Translations under genes and position numbers: made by a program
The notes under the pieces: generated by a model
Seen by the model: the letters and a program-made list of their open reading frames with translations, nothing else
Database searches by the model: none
What the model was told of the DNA's origin: nothing
Shown here: piece by piece, positions 60,623-64,000 of the stretch
How the letters are laid out: each line of letters starts with the position of its first letter
Position numbering within the stretch: position 1 is the first letter of the stretch
From: JAPOXR01 sp965221815
Lineage (GTDB): Bacteria > Pseudomonadota > Alphaproteobacteria > Rhodobacterales > Rhodobacteraceae
Direction: 5' to 3'
Assembly (NCBI GenBank): GCA_965221815.1
Contig: OZ244915.1
Location: forward strand, 2,108,001-2,172,000
DNA: 64,000 nt

Positions 60623-63259
60623 ATGACTAGACAACATACCGTATCGACACGAAGACAGGATTACCGCCCCCCGGCATGGCTGGCTGAGCAGACCTGCCTT
60701 GAGTTCACGCTTGACCCACAAGAGACCCGTGTGGTCACCGAGATTCACTTCAAGCAAAATCCGCGCTGCACAGACATTGAGGATCTGGTGCTCGACGGAC
60801 GTGACCTGAAGCTGACACGCGCATCCATCGATGGATACGCTATCTCAAAATCGATTCTTGAGCAGACGGACAATGGCCTTGTCCTTCCCAAACAGATACT
60901 TCCCGGAGCGAAATTCTGCTGGCGCGCGGAGATCCAAATCAGCCCTCAGTCCAACACCTCCCTCGATGGTCTCTACATGTCGAACGGCATGTATTGCACA
61001 CAATGCGAACCCGAAGGATTCCGGCGCATTTGTCACTTCCCGGATCGACCCGACATTCTGTCGCGCTTCACGGTACGTATCAACGGGAAACAGCCCGTGT
61101 TGCTGTCAAATGGTAACCTTGTCGAACGTGGTCAGGACTTTGCAGTCTGGCACGATCCATGGCCAAAACCATCGTATCTGTTCGCTCTCGTCGCTGGTGA
61201 TCTGGTATCTGTGGATGACAGTTTTACCACTGCGGGTGGCCGCCACGTGGATCTCCATATCTGGGTTCGCAAAGGTGATGAAGGCCGATGCGATTACGCC
61301 ATGGATTCTCTCAAGCGTGCGATGGCATGGGACGAACAAACTTATGGACGCGAATATGATCTCGATCAGTTCAATATCGTCGCAGTCGATGATTTTAACA
61401 TGGGTGCCATGGAGAATAAGGGTCTGAATATCTTTAACTCGAAGTTGGTGCTCGCCAGCCCGGAAACAGCCACAGACGATGACTATGAGTATATCGAGAG
61501 CGTCATCGCACATGAGTATTTTCATAACTGGACTGGGAACCGCGTGACATGCCGCGACTGGTTCCAACTCAGCCTCAAAGAAGGTCTGACGGTTCACCGT
61601 GATCGGCAATTCTCCGGCGACCAGCGTTCAGCTGCTGTGGTGCGGATCAAGAATGTTTGCCGGCTCCGTGATACCCAGTTCCGTGAAGATGCCGGCCCCC
61701 TCGCCCACCCTGTGCGACCCGATTCTTACCGCGAAATCAGTAATTTCTATACCCATACCATTTACGAAAAAGGTGCCGAACTGGTGTCAATGCTTTGCGG
61801 TCTCGCGGGTGCTGACGGATACCGGAAAGCCGTTGATCTGTATTTTGACCGACATGATGGCGAAGCCTGCACCATTGAGGACTGGCTGGCTGCTTTTGAA
61901 GACAGTCTGCAGATGGATCTCTCGCAATTCAAGCAATGGTATTGTCAAGCTGGAACACCGCATCTGAGCTATAAATCAGCGTATCAGAATGGCGAATTAC
62001 TCCTGACGCTTGAACAGCGAACTGCACCGACTCCCGACCAACCCGAGAAGAGCCCTTTGCCGATTCCGGTTGCTGTTGGACTGATCGGAGACGACGGCAA
62101 CGAGATCGGTTCCACCCGAATGCTCTTGCTGACTCATGCGCGTGAGACCTTTGGCTTCACGGACTTGCCGCACAAGCCAAAAATTTCAGTTTTGCGCGGC
62201 TTTTCTGCGCCGGTCATTATCACAACTGAGCCATCGGTCAGTGACGCATCATTCGCCCTTCGCTTTGACAGCGATCCGTTCAACCGCTGGGATTCTGGCC
62301 AGTTCCTGATGCGCCACAGCCTGAGCCAGATGATTCTGCACGGAAAGGGCCCGGACAGCGAGGTGATTTCTTCCCTGGTTGCCGCGGTGAACGACAATTC
62401 ACTTGATCCGGAATTGCGCGCCATATTGCTGAAATTTCCCCCAGAAGACGAACTGCGCCGCCAACTTGCTCAACGCGATCATATTCTCGACCCCGATGAC
62501 TTTTATCGTTGTCAGGAAGAATTCACCCGGGAAATCGCCGCCGCAATGTCCGCGTTTCTGCCCAAAATCGTGCAAGAACTCAGCGATCAGAGCCCCTATA
62601 CGCCATCGGCCAAAGATGCCGGGCGGCGGAGCCTGCGACTTGGGCTTCTGCGTCTTCTTTGCCAACTCGATGGCGGTGAGGAGGCCGCGCGTCAATATCA
62701 CTCTGCAGACAATATGACGGTCAAACTCGCCGCCCTCCGAGCCCTTCTGTCACTGTCAAAAGGTGAGTCCCAACTTCACGACTTTTTTGAACTCTGGTCG
62801 CATGACCGGCTGGTCCTCGACAAATGGTTTGCCGTCCAGATTTTGGAATCAAGACCCGTTGATGCGCCGACTTTGACACGTTCACTGACGACGCACCCGA
62901 ATTTCGAATGGCAGAATCCAAACCGATTTCGCGCAGTTGTTGGGACATTTGCATTCAGAAATACAGCAGGATTTCACAAGTCGAATGGCGAAGGTTATGC
63001 GCTGTTGGCAGACTGGTTGATCAAGCTGGATGCAGCCAATCCCCAGGTCGCTGCACGCCACTGTACGGCTTTTGAATCATGGAAACAGTATGACTCATCA
63101 CGGCAAATGCTGATGCATCGAGAAATGGAAAGAATTCGCAGTCAGACAGGGTTGTCCGCGGATAGTCTTGAAATGCTTGATCGCCTGCTGGGCGACGCAG
63201 GGTCACAGCAGCAACACGGCAAGGATGAAGATGACAAAATCGGAGCCAGCAGCGAATGA
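60623..63259 (+). CDS. pepN: Aminopeptidase N
   Basis: An 878-residue M1-family zinc aminopeptidase that removes N-terminal residues from peptides in the cytosol. The substrate motif GAMEN precedes the zinc site HEYFHNWTGNR, with His297 and His301, and the third ligand Glu in LSLKEGLTV. The Tyr that stabilises the transition state is likely in FYTHTIYEKGAE. Length and the FSGDQRSAAVVRI segment fit the proteobacterial PepN group. It overlaps gatB by ATGA. Confidence 0.95.
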   Translation: MTRQHTVSTRRQDYRPPAWLAEQTCLEFTLDPQETRVVTEIHFKQNPRCTDIEDLVLDGRDLKLTRASIDGYAISKSILEQTDNGLVLPKQILPGAKFCWRAEIQISPQSNTSLDGLYMSNGMYCTQCEPEGFRRICHFPDRPDILSRFTVRINGKQPVLLSNGNLVERGQDFAVWHDPWPKPSYLFALVAGDLVSVDDSFTTAGGRHVDLHIWVRKGDEGRCDYAMDSLKRAMAWDEQTYGREYDLDQFNIVAVDDFNMGAMENKGLNIFNSKLVLASPETATDDDYEYIESVIAHEYFHNWTGNRVTCRDWFQLSLKEGLTVHRDRQFSGDQRSAAVVRIKNVCRLRDTQFREDAGPLAHPVRPDSYREISNFYTHTIYEKGAELVSMLCGLAGADGYRKAVDLYFDRHDGEACTIEDWLAAFEDSLQMDLSQFKQWYCQAGTPHLSYKSAYQNGELLLTLEQRTAPTPDQPEKSPLPIPVAVGLIGDDGNEIGSTRMLLLTHARETFGFTDLPHKPKISVLRGFSAPVIITTEPSVSDASFALRFDSDPFNRWDSGQFLMRHSLSQMILHGKGPDSEVISSLVAAVNDNSLDPELRAILLKFPPEDELRRQLAQRDHILDPDDFYRCQEEFTREIAAAMSAFLPKIVQELSDQSPYTPSAKDAGRRSLRLGLLRLLCQLDGGEEAARQYHSADNMTVKLAALRALLSLSKGESQLHDFFELWSHDRLVLDKWFAVQILESRPVDAPTLTRSLTTHPNFEWQNPNRFRAVVGTFAFRNTAGFHKSNGEGYALLADWLIKLDAANPQVAARHCTAFESWKQYDSSRQMLMHREMERIRSQTGLSADSLEMLDRLLGDAGSQQQHGKDEDDKIGASSE

Positions 63260-64000
63260 ATACCGATACTCTTGCCGTGACTGAACCGGCCCCGCGGGTG
63301 ATTCACGGCATCAAGGGCAATTGGGAAATGGTGGTCGGCCTTGAGATCCATGCCCAAGTTGCCTCCCGGTCAAAATTGTTTTCACCGGCTTCGACTGAAT
63401 TCGGCGCTGCACCGAATACAAATGTCCACCTGATCGATGCCGCAATGCCCGGAATGCTGCCCGTCATCAACGCTTTCTGCATTGAGCAGGCCGTACGAAC
63501 AGGACTCGGACTCAATGCGAAGATCAATCTGGACTCAGAATTTGACCGCAAGAACTATTTCTATCCGGATTTGCCTCAAGGCTATCAGATTTCCCAACTC
63601 TACCATCCGATAACCGGGCCCGGAATCATCCATGTGGATATGGGGGGAGACGGCGTTCGACAGGTCCGAATCGACCATATTCACCTCGAACAGGATGCCG
63701 GAAAGTCCCTGCACGATATGGATCCTGAATTGTCTTTTGTTGACCTCAACCGCGCCGGCGTGGCGTTAATGGAAATCGTCACTTTCCCGGATATTCGCAG
63801 CCCGGAAGAGGCGGCTGGCACCATTCTAAAGTTGCGCCAGATCATGCGTTACCTGGGAACCTGTGACGGCAACATGCAGAATGGGAATTTGCGTGCCGAT
63901 GTCAATGTCTCTGTGCGTCCCAGCGAAACTGAGACTTTTGGCACAAGATGCGAAATCAAGAATATGAACTCAACCCGCTTTATCCAGCAGGCGATCACAT
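63256..64000 (+). CDS. gatB: Aspartyl/glutamyl-tRNA amidotransferase subunit B, N-terminal part
   Basis: Runs off the right edge; 248 codons are visible. With GatA and GatC it converts Glu-tRNA(Gln) or Asp-tRNA(Asn) to the amide form; GatB is the kinase and tRNA-binding subunit. Visible motifs: WEMVVGLEIHAQV, DRKNYFYPDLPQGYQISQ (the GatB signature), HLEQDAGKSLHD, DLNRAGVALMEIVT and RADVNVSVRP. The ATG at 63256 overlaps the pepN stop. gatA and gatC are not in the window. Confidence 0.96.
   Translation, partial: MNTDTLAVTEPAPRVIHGIKGNWEMVVGLEIHAQVASRSKLFSPASTEFGAAPNTNVHLIDAAMPGMLPVINAFCIEQAVRTGLGLNAKINLDSEFDRKNYFYPDLPQGYQISQLYHPITGPGIIHVDMGGDGVRQVRIDHIHLEQDAGKSLHDMDPELSFVDLNRAGVALMEIVTFPDIRSPEEAAGTILKLRQIMRYLGTCDGNMQNGNLRADVNVSVRPSETETFGTRCEIKNMNSTRFIQQAIT

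Overview
The window looks like chromosomal DNA of an alphaproteobacterium. This is inferred from gene content and order: fabB-fabI, coaBC-dut-moeB, a divergent SH3/2-hydroxyacid dehydrogenase pair, rsmI beside gshB, a groESL operon under a CIRCE element, a DUF1326/DUF2182 pair, and glcB beside acuI. I cannot assign a genus. The core genes look intact, but the gaps between them hold many mobile elements, most of them decaying, as in genomes of host-associated or recently bottlenecked bacteria.

Layout. 1-2185: end of fabB, fabI and an alpha/beta hydrolase. 2386-6676: an unaccompanied DNA adenine methyltransferase, then decayed IS110 and IS481-like transposases. 7195-9391: a Rieske oxygenase overlapping a C14-sterol-reductase-family membrane protein, a possible sterol-modifying pair. 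9528-16352: SH3 protein, hydroxyacid dehydrogenase, coaBC-dut-moeB, two cobalamin-related genes and gshB. 16765-18790: a composite transposon, flanked by an 8-bp target duplication and bounded by two 100-bp IS1595-like miniature elements, inserted between gshB and rsmI; it carries a MazF-like toxin and an exported protein. 18871-32095: rsmI, an LpoA-like lipoprotein, murJ, a probably inactive rhomboid, a three-subunit molybdenum hydroxylase with a MoaD-like gene, an M24 protein, trxB and groESL. 32243-44621: housekeeping and metabolic genes.

44959-50895 is the most striking region: a 5.9-kb IS1595-family transposon with perfect 27-bp terminal inverted repeats and a perfect 8-bp target duplication. 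Besides its transposase it carries what looks like a restriction-modification pair. The putative endonuclease gene has an in-frame stop and was then broken by an IS30-like and an IS630 insertion. The methyltransferase changes frame at a run of eight A. The transposon itself sits inside a copy of a second small repeat family that recurs in the 16.8-18.8 kb composite element.

50904-60622 is an accessory zone: an SDR dehydrogenase, a tiny serine-recombinase element with 28-bp inverted repeats, a sugar kinase, a thioesterase, a RelE/HTH toxin-antitoxin pair, two different IS630 elements joined at one TA, and remnants of other genes including a tandem ribbon-helix-helix protein. 60623-64000 returns to core genes with pepN and the start of gatB.

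All identifications come from reading motifs and gene order; no database search was run.
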